Source: Burkholderiaceae bacterium (lineage in GTDB: Bacteria > Pseudomonadota > Gammaproteobacteria > Burkholderiales > Burkholderiaceae_C). Taken from it: DNA of 24,095 bases. The number at the start of each line of letters is the position of its first letter. Position 1 is the stretch's first letter. Positions 8,222-15,051 of this stretch are shown here, one piece after another. A program made the position numbers and the translations under genes. The notes beneath the pieces were generated by a model, which saw only the letters and a program-made list of their open reading frames with translations, did not search any database and was not told the origin of the DNA. The stretch is taken from assembly GCA_023268425.1 (NCBI GenBank), contig JALRFN010000156.1, positions 1-24,095 of the forward strand, in the 5' to 3' direction.

Positions 8222-8251
8222 AAAAAGGCCGACCCTTCGACCAGCCTTTTT
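8222..8251 (-). terminator. Probable terminator of the ammonium transporter gene
   Basis: AAAAAGGC (8222-8229) and GCCTTTTT (8244-8251) form an 8-bp stem around a 14-base loop. On the minus strand the stem ends in CCTTTTT followed by GCTTTTG. It lies about 50 bases after the amt stop. The plus-strand side also carries a T run, so it could work both ways. The rest of 8036-8301 holds the RRM gene's leader and promoter; a CATAAT at about 8170 on the minus strand is a possible -10, with no convincing -35. Confidence 0.65.
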
Positions 8252-8301
8252 GTCGCTTTTTTTCAACGACTTCTGGCCACAAGTGCAGAAGTCGCAGCCC
8301 A

Positions 8302-9504
8302 TCACCAACTGGTCTCGTGCTCCGGTGAGGCGGAAATTTGGTGAATGCTCAAGTCTGCACCTTGGTACTCCTGTTCTGGGTCCAGGCGCAAGCCGATGGT
8401 GGCGCGCAACAGGCCATAGACCACGGCGCCACCGATCAAGGCCCAGCTCAGACCTGCCGCCGTGCCGATGACTTGTGCACCCAAGCTGACGCCGCCCAAG
8501 CCGCCCAAAGCCTTTTGCCCGAAGATGCCCGCAGCAATGCCTCCCCATGTGCCACACAAGCCGTGCAGGGGCCAAACGCCCAAGACATCGTCAATGCGCC
8601 AGCGGTTTTGCACCAAGGTGAACAGCCACACGAACAAAGCACCCGCCACGGCACCCGTGACCAGTGCGCCCAGCGGGTGCATCAAGTCCGAACCCGCACA
8701 CACCGCGACCAGGCCAGCCAAGGGGCCGTTGTGCACAAAGCCCGGGTCGTTGCGGCCAAGCACCAAGGCAGCCAAGGTGCCACCCACCATGGCCAGCAGC
8801 GAGTTGACGGCCACCAAGCCTGAGATTTGGTCAATGGTCTGTGCGCTCATGACGTTGAAGCCAAACCAACCCACGCACAAGACCCAGGCACCCAAGGCCA
8901 GAAACGGGATGCTGGAGGGCGGGTGTGCCGCCAAGGAGCCATCTTTGCGGTAGCGGTTGTAACGCGCCCCCAGCAACAACACCGCAGGCAGCGCAATCCA
9001 ACCACCGACGGCGTGAACCACGACCGAGCCCGCAAAGTCGTGGAAGGCAAAGCCCGTCGTGGCCTGCAGCCAGTCTTGGAAGCCGTAGTTGCGGTTCCAG
9101 ACCACGCCCTCGAAAAATGGGTAGACGAAGCCGACGATGGCGGCTGTGGCGATCAGTTGCGGACCAAATCGCGCGCGCTCGGCGATGCCGCCTGAAATGA
9201 TGGCGGGGATGGCGGCGGCAAAGGTCAGCAAGAAAAAGAACTTGACCAAGTCGTAGCCATTGTTCGCGGCCAATTGCTCGGCGCCGACAAAAAAGTGGGT
9301 GCCATAGGCCACGCCGTAGCCGACGCCAAAGTACACGATGGTGGACACACAAAAGTCGACCAAAATTTTGACCAAGGCGTTGACCTGGTTCTTGCGTCGA
9401 ACCGTCCCCAGCTCGAGAAAAGCAAAGCCTGCATGCATGGCCAAAACCATGATGCCGCCCATCAGAATGAAAAAGGCATCTACGCCCTGTTTGAGTGCAT
9501 CCAT
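8302..9504 (-). CDS. amt: Ammonium transporter (Amt family)
   Basis: An inner-membrane ammonium channel of 400 residues and about 11 transmembrane helices, working as a trimer. It starts with MDALKQGVDAFFILMGGIMVLAMHAGFAFLELGTV, the usual first-helix signature. The family motif follows as FHDFAGSVVVHAVGGWIAL, with the first pore histidine, and the second pore histidine is in HGLCGTWGGIAAGIF. The open frame runs 89 codons further upstream to 9771, but that stretch is hydrophilic and unlike Amt, so the ATG at 9504 is chosen. It lacks a good ribosome binding site (TTTTTTCC precedes it). No glnK gene is adjacent, although glnK commonly precedes amtB in proteobacteria. The leader contains an NtrC-like palindrome. 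Confidence 0.95.
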   Translation of the reverse strand: MDALKQGVDAFFILMGGIMVLAMHAGFAFLELGTVRRKNQVNALVKILVDFCVSTIVYFGVGYGVAYGTHFFVGAEQLAANNGYDLVKFFFLLTFAAAIPAIISGGIAERARFGPQLIATAAIVGFVYPFFEGVVWNRNYGFQDWLQATTGFAFHDFAGSVVVHAVGGWIALPAVLLLGARYNRYRKDGSLAAHPPSSIPFLALGAWVLCVGWFGFNVMSAQTIDQISGLVAVNSLLAMVGGTLAALVLGRNDPGFVHNGPLAGLVAVCAGSDLMHPLGALVTGAVAGALFVWLFTLVQNRWRIDDVLGVWPLHGLCGTWGGIAAGIFGQKALGGLGGVSLGAQVIGTAAGLSWALIGGAVVYGLLRATIGLRLDPEQEYQGADLSIHQISASPEHETSW

Positions 9505-9522
9505 TGGAAAAAACAAAAGAAT

Positions 9523-9539
9523 TGAACCAAAATGGTGCA
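9523..9539. promoter_or_regulatory. NtrC-like binding site in the amt leader
   Basis: TGAACCA-AAA-TGGTGCA is a 7-3-7 dyad with one mismatch, matching the enterobacterial NtrC (NRI) consensus TGCACCA-N3-TGGTGCA at all but one base. It lies 19-35 bases upstream of the amt ATG. The match is seen directly; binding is inferred from the consensus and from ammonium transporters being classical NtrC targets. Confidence 0.5.
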
Positions 9540-9563
9540 TCGGTGGGCGCAGTCTCCCCGCCT

Positions 9564-9642
9564 TGGTGCCGATGCGCGTGGGTGGTGCAACCTCAAGCAA
9601 ACTCTGCGCCTGGGCTTGGTGCATGAAGGCATGGCTTGGTGC
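9564..9642. repeat. Repeated NtrC-type half-sites (TGGTGC) upstream of amt
   Basis: The hexamer TGGTGC occurs at 9564, 9583, 9617 and 9637, in addition to the copy at 9533 in the palindrome. All are in the same orientation, with spacings of 31, 19, 34 and 20 bases. The last two are part of a longer direct repeat, GGCTTGGTGC(A/G)TG. A regulatory role is inferred from their similarity to the palindrome half-site. Confidence 0.4.
9596..9611 (-). promoter_or_regulatory. Candidate sigma-54 promoter of amt
   Basis: On the minus strand the sequence AGGCGC-AGAGT-TTGCT fits the sigma-54 pattern TGGCAC-N5-TTGC(A/T), with the essential GG and GC dinucleotides 10 bases apart and two mismatches in the -24 box. 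It is about 90 bases upstream of the amt ATG. This short motif can occur by chance, and the full NtrC-like palindrome lies downstream of it, which is an unusual geometry. Confidence 0.3.
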
Positions 9643-9716
9643 GTGTACGGCATCGACATGTGCTGGTGGGCGCGCGCCTGGCGTGGTGATCGCGGGCGCG
9701 GCGGCCACGGGGTGCT

Positions 9717-9725
9717 TGCTATACT
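9717..9725 (+). promoter_or_regulatory. Extended -10 promoter of metX-metW-sulP
   Basis: TGCTATACT is an extended -10 element (TGn followed by a 5/6 match to TATAAT). No -35 box is recognisable 17 bases upstream in a very GC-rich stretch, as is common for extended -10 promoters. It would give a leader of about 70 bases before the metX ATG. Confidence 0.5.
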
Positions 9726-9741
9726 GAAATGCTGTTTTGCT

Positions 9742-9771
9742 GTGGCCGTCCTGCAGGGGCGATGGGGCCAC
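9742..9771 (+). promoter_or_regulatory. Hairpin in the metX leader
   Basis: GTGGCC and GGCCAC form a 6-bp GC-rich stem in the presumed metX leader, enclosing an 18-base segment that contains the palindrome CCTGCAGG. Closer to the start, GTGG at 9789-9792 region and CCAC at 9797-9800 flank the end of the ribosome binding site GAGGTGG. I recognise no known SAM or SAH riboswitch class in it. Confidence 0.3.
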
Positions 9772-9800
9772 GCTTTCTGCATTTGAGGTGGTAGACCCAC

Positions 9801-10961
9801 ATGATGTTCGCGCGTGAACAGTTCATGGATTTTGACCAGCCGCTGCCATTGGCCAGCGGCGCGGTGCTGCCCAGTTTTCGCTTGGCCTACGAGACCTATG
9901 GGGAATTGAACGCCCAGCGCGACAACGCGGTGTTGATCTGCCACGCCCTGAATGCCTCCCACCATGTGGCTGGTGTCTATGCCGACGCCCAGGGCGAGGC
10001 GATCGCCAAAAGCGAAGGTTGGTGGGACAACATGGTGGGGCCCGGCAAGGCCGTGGACACCAATCGCTGGTTTGTGATTGGGGTCAACAACCTGGGCTCT
10101 TGTTTTGGTTCCAGTGGCCCCGCGACGACACACCCGCAAACCGGTGAGCTTTGGGGCGCAGATTTTCCTGTGGTCACGGTTGAAGACTGGGTCCACGCCC
10201 AGGCCCGCTTGTTGGATGCCTTGGGCATTGAGCAATTGGCCGCAGTGATGGGGGGGAGTCTGGGGGGCATGCAAGCCCTGTCATGGACGCTGCAATACCC
10301 CACCCGCATGCGCCACGCTGTGGTCATTGCCAGCGCCCCAAATCTGACCGCTGAAAACATCGCCTTCAACGAAGTGGCGCGCCGCGCCATCGTGACCGAT
10401 CCGGACTTTCATGGTGGCCATTACCGCCGCCACAACACCTTGCCGCGCCGCGGTCTGCGCATTGCCCGCATGATTGGGCACATCACCTATTTGAGCGATG
10501 ACGTGATGAACGAGAAATTCGGCCGAGCCCTGAGGGCAGCGGCCGATGCTTCGGCCGATGTGGAGCGCTTGGCCTATCACTTCACGACACACGACGTGGA
10601 GTTTCAAATCGAGAGTTATTTGCGCCACCAAGGCGATAAGTTTGCCGAGTACTTTGACGCCAACACCTATTTGTTGATCACGCGGGCTTTGGATTATTTC
10701 GATCCGGCGCGACGACATGAGGGTCGATTGAGTTCGGCCTTAGCGGCAGCAAAAGCCCAATTTTTGGTCATCAGTTTTTCGACCGACTGGCGATTCGCGC
10801 CTTCGCGCAGCCGAGAAATCGTGCGCGCATTGCTCGACAACCACCAAGAGGTGAGCTACGCGGAGATTGATGCGCCTCACGGTCACGACGCCTTCCTGTT
10901 GGATGATGCTCGCTACCACCAGTTGGTGCGCGCTTACTTTGATCACAAGGTGGGCGCATGA
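9801..10961 (+). CDS. metX: Homoserine O-acyltransferase MetX
   Basis: MetX acylates homoserine, the first step specific to methionine synthesis. The protein is an alpha/beta hydrolase of 386 residues, the normal length. The nucleophile elbow is MGGSLGGMQAL with Ser153; the probable triad partners are Asp329 (FSTDWRFAP) and His362 (PHGHDAFLL). Other MetX signatures are present: LICHALNASHH, GWWDNMVGPGKAVDT, and NNLGSCFGSSGPATTHP. Whether acetyl-CoA or succinyl-CoA is used cannot be settled here; many proteobacterial MetX enzymes use succinyl-CoA. The start is supported by GAGGTGG 9 bases upstream; a second in-frame ATG follows directly. It overlaps metW by 4 bases, and the metX-metW pair is conserved in beta- and other proteobacteria. 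Confidence 0.97.
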   Translation: MMFAREQFMDFDQPLPLASGAVLPSFRLAYETYGELNAQRDNAVLICHALNASHHVAGVYADAQGEAIAKSEGWWDNMVGPGKAVDTNRWFVIGVNNLGSCFGSSGPATTHPQTGELWGADFPVVTVEDWVHAQARLLDALGIEQLAAVMGGSLGGMQALSWTLQYPTRMRHAVVIASAPNLTAENIAFNEVARRAIVTDPDFHGGHYRRHNTLPRRGLRIARMIGHITYLSDDVMNEKFGRALRAAADASADVERLAYHFTTHDVEFQIESYLRHQGDKFAEYFDANTYLLITRALDYFDPARRHEGRLSSALAAAKAQFLVISFSTDWRFAPSRSREIVRALLDNHQEVSYAEIDAPHGHDAFLLDDARYHQLVRAYFDHKVGA

Positions 10962-11539
10962 CGGAACAAGCTTTGTTACACGCCATTGCCCAGCGCGTGC
11001 CCCAGGGCTCTCGCGTTTTGGATTTGGGTTGTGGTGACGGTGAGGTCTTGGCGCATTTGATGCAGCACCGGGGTTGCACGGGTTATGGCGTCGAGCTGGA
11101 TGACCACAAGGTACTCGCGTGCGCGCGCCGAGGCGTCAATGTCTTGCAGTTCAATCTCGAAGAGGGTTTGAGCATGTTTCAAGACGACGCTTTTGACGTG
11201 GTCTTGCAGATCGACACCTTGCAACACCTGCGCAATGCCGAGGTGATGTTGCGTGAGACGGCGCGCGTGGGCCGCATGGGGGTGGTGGCGTTTCCCAATT
11301 TCGCACATTGGCCCAATCGCTTGGATGTCTTGCTGGGTCGCATGCCGGTCACCAAGCGCCTGCCTTACCAGTGGTACAACACGCCCAACATCCGCGTGGG
11401 CACCTACGCGGATTTCGAGCTCTTGGCACGCGGCTTGGGCCTGCACATTGTCGACAGTTTCGGCGTGCATGGCCAAGAGATCGTGCGCCATTGGCCCAAT
11501 TGGCGCGCCAGTACGGCGGTGTTTCAATTCCAGCGATGA
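10958..11539 (+). CDS. metW: Methionine biosynthesis protein MetW
   Basis: MetW is a 193-residue protein with a class I SAM-dependent methyltransferase fold, encoded next to metX and needed for full MetX activity in several proteobacteria. The SAM-binding motif is VLDLGCGDGEVLAHL at about residues 24-38, then YGVELDDHKVLAC and VVLQIDTLQHLRN. The conserved tail region includes VVAFPNFAHW, GRMPVTKRLPYQWYNTPNIR and FGVHG. It starts inside the metX stop and its own stop overlaps the sulP start (ATGA), so three genes are coupled in translation. Confidence 0.95.
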   Translation: MTEQALLHAIAQRVPQGSRVLDLGCGDGEVLAHLMQHRGCTGYGVELDDHKVLACARRGVNVLQFNLEEGLSMFQDDAFDVVLQIDTLQHLRNAEVMLRETARVGRMGVVAFPNFAHWPNRLDVLLGRMPVTKRLPYQWYNTPNIRVGTYADFELLARGLGLHIVDSFGVHGQEIVRHWPNWRASTAVFQFQR

Positions 11540-13332
11540 CGCAGGCCACCACGGTTTCGCTCGCACCGTGGTGGGCCCGCCTGTGGCCGTGGACCCGCCG
11601 CTTGTCGGCGACGCAATGGCGGGCCGATGCGATGTCCGGTTTGCTTGGCATGGTGCTGTCACTGCCCCAAGGCATCGCCTTTGCCGCGCTGGCGGGTCTG
11701 CCGGTGGAGTACGGCATCTACACCTCCATCGTGCCCACCGTGGTGGCGGCGCTTTCGGGTTCCAGTTGGCACGTGACTTCAGGCCCCACCAACGCCTTGT
11801 CATTGGCGGTGTTGGCGATGATTTCGCCGCTCGCCACCACGGGCTCGCCCCAGTACATCGCCTTGGTTTTGGGCATCACCTTGATGGTTGGGGTCATGCA
11901 GTTGCTGGTGGGGCTGTTGCGCGTTGGCAGTTTGGCCAATTTCATTTCGCCCGTGGCCCTGTTTGGCTTTACGGCGGGCGCGGCGGTGTTGATCGCCGTG
12001 CACGCGGTGCCGACAGTCATGGGGCTGGCCGAAGGCGACGCGCATGGCCCAGCGGCGGTGTTGGCCGAGGCCTGGCAGTCCAGTGCGCGTGCGCAGTGGG
12101 CCGCGCTGGTCACGGCTTTGTTGGCCATGGGTGGCGCTTGGGCCGCCAAGCGTTGGTGGCGCGGTAGCCCGCATTTGTTGCTGGGTTTGTTGTTGGCGAC
12201 GGCTTGGGCGACGTGGTGGCCTCACGGCCAGGCGTTGCAAGTGGTGGGTGATATTCCATCACCCTGGCCGCAATGGAGCTGGCCGAGTTTGCAGTGGTCG
12301 CAGGTGTCTGAGTTGTTGGGCTTGGCACTGGCCATGACCTTGGTGGCCTTGGGGCAGAGCATTTCGATCGCCAAGGCGATTGCCGAGCGTTCGGGACAAC
12401 GCATCGACCCCAACCGCGAGTTTGTCGGCCAAGGTCTGTCCAACATCGTTGGGGCATGTTTTTCGTCTTATGTGTCGTGCGGGTCTCTGAACCGCTCGGT
12501 GCCCAATTTTGAGTCTGGCGCGCGCACCCCCATGGCGGCAGTGTTTTCGGCCATTTTCATGTTGCTCTTTGTGGGCGTGGCGTCGGCGGGTTTGGCGCGC
12601 ATCCCCATGGCTGCGATTGCGGGGCTGTTGCTGTTGGTGGCCTGGGGTTTGTTTGATTGGTCTCAGTGGCGCTATTTGTGGCGTTTGCACCGTCGAGACG
12701 CCATCATCGCCGGCGTCACCTTAGTGGCTACGGTGGGTTTGCGCATGGAGGTGGCCATCATGTTGGGCACCCTCATGAGCTTGTTTGCCTTTTTGTACCG
12801 AACGGCCAAACCGGCCATGCGCACCATGGGTTTTGATCAGCGTGGTGCTGAGCGCAAGTTCGTGGTGCTGGATGACCACCCCAGTGCTTTGCCCGAGTGT
12901 CCACAGCTCAAGCTCTTGCGCATGGAGGGCGAGGTTTACTTTGGTGCCATCAACCACGTGGCCGAGCGCTTGCACAGTCTGCGTGCCGAGCCGGGCGCGG
13001 CCAAGCATTTGCTGGTCATGGCCAAGAGCATGAACTTCATCGACTATGCCGGCGCGCAGTTGTGGTCGCAAGAAGCGCGCGAGCGCCGCGCCATGGGCGG
13101 AGACTTGTACTTTCACAGGCCCCGTCCCGAAGTGTTGCAGATGTGGGCCCGCACTGGCTTCGTGGCTGAATTGGGCGCCGATCACCAATTTGACGACAAG
13201 CGCAGCGCCATCGCCACCATCGTGCCTCGCTTGGACGACGCGACTTGCGCGATGTGTGCAGCTCGGGTGTTTGAAGAATGCGCCCAGCGACCGGGCGCAG
13301 GCACTTCAAGTGCGGCCGAACAAGCCGCCTAA
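11536..13332 (+). CDS. SulP family inorganic anion transporter with STAS domain
   Basis: A 598-residue inner-membrane transporter of the SulP/SLC26 family; likely substrates are sulfate or another small anion. The membrane domain (about 30-430) has the family signature LPQGIAFAALAGLPVEYGIY and SGPTNALSLAV, and later SYVSCGSLNRSVPNFESGARTP. A cytoplasmic STAS domain covers about 455-560 (LKLLRMEGEVYFGAINHV; LLVMAKSMNFIDYAGA). The tail carries a cysteine cluster, C571, C574 and C582. The open frame begins earlier inside metW, but the ATG at 11536 gives a normal N-terminus and overlaps the metW stop by 4 bases. Coupling to metXW suggests sulfate uptake for methionine synthesis, which is inference. 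Its 3' end overlaps the convergent DUF937 gene by 27 bases. Confidence 0.93.
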   Translation: MTQATTVSLAPWWARLWPWTRRLSATQWRADAMSGLLGMVLSLPQGIAFAALAGLPVEYGIYTSIVPTVVAALSGSSWHVTSGPTNALSLAVLAMISPLATTGSPQYIALVLGITLMVGVMQLLVGLLRVGSLANFISPVALFGFTAGAAVLIAVHAVPTVMGLAEGDAHGPAAVLAEAWQSSARAQWAALVTALLAMGGAWAAKRWWRGSPHLLLGLLLATAWATWWPHGQALQVVGDIPSPWPQWSWPSLQWSQVSELLGLALAMTLVALGQSISIAKAIAERSGQRIDPNREFVGQGLSNIVGACFSSYVSCGSLNRSVPNFESGARTPMAAVFSAIFMLLFVGVASAGLARIPMAAIAGLLLLVAWGLFDWSQWRYLWRLHRRDAIIAGVTLVATVGLRMEVAIMLGTLMSLFAFLYRTAKPAMRTMGFDQRGAERKFVVLDDHPSALPECPQLKLLRMEGEVYFGAINHVAERLHSLRAEPGAAKHLLVMAKSMNFIDYAGAQLWSQEARERRAMGGDLYFHRPRPEVLQMWARTGFVAELGADHQFDDKRSAIATIVPRLDDATCAMCAARVFEECAQRPGAGTSSAAEQAA

Positions 13333-13725
13333 AACAGAACCCAACTGGCTGGAGTCCAGCGCGCCTGGTGCCACTTGGCCGTTGGGGCTGAGTTGGTCAA
13401 TCAGCCCTGGCAGCACTTGCGCCAATTGCTCGCTCAAGCCGCTGGCGGATTGACCGGTTTGCTGCGCAAGTTGTTGGCAGGTTTCTTCACCCAAGGCTTG
13501 CTGCAACTGCTGGCCGCTGATGGCCTGATTGGCGCCCTGCCCCAGCCAAGAGTCGACGATGCTGCCCAGCTCACCTTGCTGCAATTGCTGAACCAAGCCT
13601 TGCACCCCGCCAACCCGCTCGAGCAAGGGGCCGACCAGGTTCATCCAATGGCTGCCGGATTGGGCTGCTTGCGTGCCTTGGGCGGCTTGGTTGACCGCTT
13701 GTGACAGTTGATCGAGTAATCCCAT
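13306..13725 (-). CDS. YidB-like DUF937 family protein
   Basis: A 139-residue protein related to E. coli YidB (DUF937), whose function is unknown. It begins MGLLDQLSQAVNQAAQGTQ and contains the family region LLERVGGVQGLVQQLQQGELGSIVDSWLGQGANQAISGQQLQQALG, followed by LAQQTGQSASGLSEQLAQVLPGLIDQLSPNG and a Gly-rich end (LGSVLGGLFGRT). It is rich in Gln and Leu, has no signal peptide or membrane helix, and is probably helical. The ATG at 13725 is chosen over an upstream in-frame start at 13827 because AGGGAG lies 8 bases before it and the extra 34 residues are unlike the family. The last 27 bases overlap the end of sulP on the other strand. Confidence 0.9.
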   Translation of the reverse strand: MGLLDQLSQAVNQAAQGTQAAQSGSHWMNLVGPLLERVGGVQGLVQQLQQGELGSIVDSWLGQGANQAISGQQLQQALGEETCQQLAQQTGQSASGLSEQLAQVLPGLIDQLSPNGQVAPGALDSSQLGSVLGGLFGRT

Positions 13726-13744
13726 GTGCGTGCTCCCTGTGTGT

Positions 13745-13776
13745 GATGCCACCGCAAAGACGGGCGCGGTGGCATC
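13745..13776 (-). promoter_or_regulatory. Perfect 11-bp hairpin upstream of the DUF937 gene
   Basis: GATGCCACCGC and GCGGTGGCATC form a perfect 11-bp stem with a 10-base loop, 20 bases upstream of the DUF937 start and about 60 bases after the MFS gene stop. No T run follows on either strand. It could be a weak terminator for the MFS gene or a leader structure of the DUF937 gene. Confidence 0.45.
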
Positions 13777-13823
13777 AGCCATGATGCAGGCGATGGGTGC
13801 CCTGCATGCGCACACGCAAGACG

Positions 13824-13850
13824 CCAAGCGTGGGGGATTACACGCTTTGG
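13824..13850 (-). terminator. Imperfect hairpin spanning the MFS gene stop
   Basis: CCAAGCGTG (13824-13832) pairs with CACGCTTTGG (13841-13850) with one bulged base, and the MFS stop codon lies in the loop. No T run follows on the minus strand, so termination is doubtful. Confidence 0.25.
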
Positions 13851-15019
13851 GGGCCGGGTTTGCGAGCGGGGTGGCGGGCCAACCAAAGCAGTGCGCCGCC
13901 CATCACCGCGATGGCAGGGATGGAGCCCAAGTTCAACAATGTCCAACCTTGCGTGGTGACCAGGGCACCCGACGCAAAAGAGGTCACGGCCATGGTGGCA
14001 AACACAAAGAAGTTGATCGCGCCTTGTGCGCGGTCTTTCTCCTCGGGCTCATAGGCTTGCAGCGACAAGGTGGTGCTGCCGGTGAAGACAAAATTCCAAC
14101 CGACACCCAGAGTGAACAAGGCCACCAGGAACTGGGACAGGTCGGTGCCACTCAGCGCCACGCCCACGCAGATGAGGTTGAGCAACACGCCCACGCCCAT
14201 GATGCGCAGCGCACCGAAGCGCTTGATCAAGTGGCCCGTGAAAAAGCCTGGTGCGAACATGCCAATGATGTGCCACTCCAAGACCAAGGCGGTGCTGGAG
14301 AAGGCCAAGCCGCAGGTTTGCATGGCCAGCGGCGTAGCGGCCATCAGCAGATTCATCACCCCATAGCTGAGCGCTGCGGTGAGCGTGGCCACAATGAAAA
14401 TGGGTTGCCGCATGATCACCGAAAGCGCGCGCCCTTGGCTGCTGCCGCTGGCGCGCTTGGGGGTGACCGGGAACTCGATCATCGCGATGAACAACATGCC
14501 CACCACGGCCACCAAAGCCAAAGTCAAGTAGGCGCCCACAAATGGTGTCTCAGTCCAATTGCGGGTGTAAGCAGCCATGGTGGGGCCGGCAATGCCGCCT
14601 GCGATGCCGCCAGCCAAGACCAATGACACGGCTTTTTCTTTGAAGCTGGGCGCGGCCAACTCAGCCGCCGCAAAGCGATAAAGCTGGGCATTGGCGTTGT
14701 AGTAGCCCGCCACCACGGTGCCAGCGACCAGCAGCCAAAACTGGTGTTCAGCGACCGCCCACGCGCACAGCAATGCGGACAGCAAAGCAATCACCAAGCC
14801 GCTTTGAAACGCCCATTTGCGCCCCCAGGTGCTTTGGGTTTTTGAGACCAACGACGTGCTCATGGCGCCACCGACGACGTAGCCCATGACGGGCAATGTC
14901 GCCATCCAGCCCAAGGGGGCGATGCTCAGACCCACCAAACCATTGATGGCAATGAACACGGCGTTGTTGATCAAAAACAGAGACTGCGCTGCGGTGAGCA
15001 GCCAAAGATTGCGGTTCAT
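13838..15019 (-). CDS. Major facilitator superfamily transporter, substrate unknown
   Basis: A 393-residue polytopic inner-membrane protein with about 12 hydrophobic segments in two halves, consistent with an MFS_1 transporter. The first helix includes LFLINNAVFIAINGLVG. The loop after the second helix reads TSLVSKTQSTWGRKWAF, an approximate match to the conserved MFS loop 2-3. The C-terminal half includes LEWHIIGMFAPGFFTGHLIKRFGALRIMGVGV. The C-terminus is short and basic (ARHPARKPGPQ). The ATG at 15019 is chosen; a start at 15085 would overlap rsmE and add a hydrophilic stretch. No clear ribosome binding site precedes it. It lies 32 bases downstream of rsmE on the same strand. I cannot name a substrate. 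Confidence 0.85.
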   Translation of the reverse strand: MNRNLWLLTAAQSLFLINNAVFIAINGLVGLSIAPLGWMATLPVMGYVVGGAMSTSLVSKTQSTWGRKWAFQSGLVIALLSALLCAWAVAEHQFWLLVAGTVVAGYYNANAQLYRFAAAELAAPSFKEKAVSLVLAGGIAGGIAGPTMAAYTRNWTETPFVGAYLTLALVAVVGMLFIAMIEFPVTPKRASGSSQGRALSVIMRQPIFIVATLTAALSYGVMNLLMAATPLAMQTCGLAFSSTALVLEWHIIGMFAPGFFTGHLIKRFGALRIMGVGVLLNLICVGVALSGTDLSQFLVALFTLGVGWNFVFTGSTTLSLQAYEPEEKDRAQGAINFFVFATMAVTSFASGALVTTQGWTLLNLGSIPAIAVMGGALLWLARHPARKPGPQSV

Positions 15020-15051
15020 GGTGAGGAGGGGGTAGAAGAGAGTGGTGGATC

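Noticed and set aside
9505..9771. 89-codon N-terminal extension of the ammonium transporter
   Set aside because: The extension is hydrophilic, unlike Amt N-termini, and covers the regulatory-looking repeats; the ATG at 9504 starts directly at the family's first helix.
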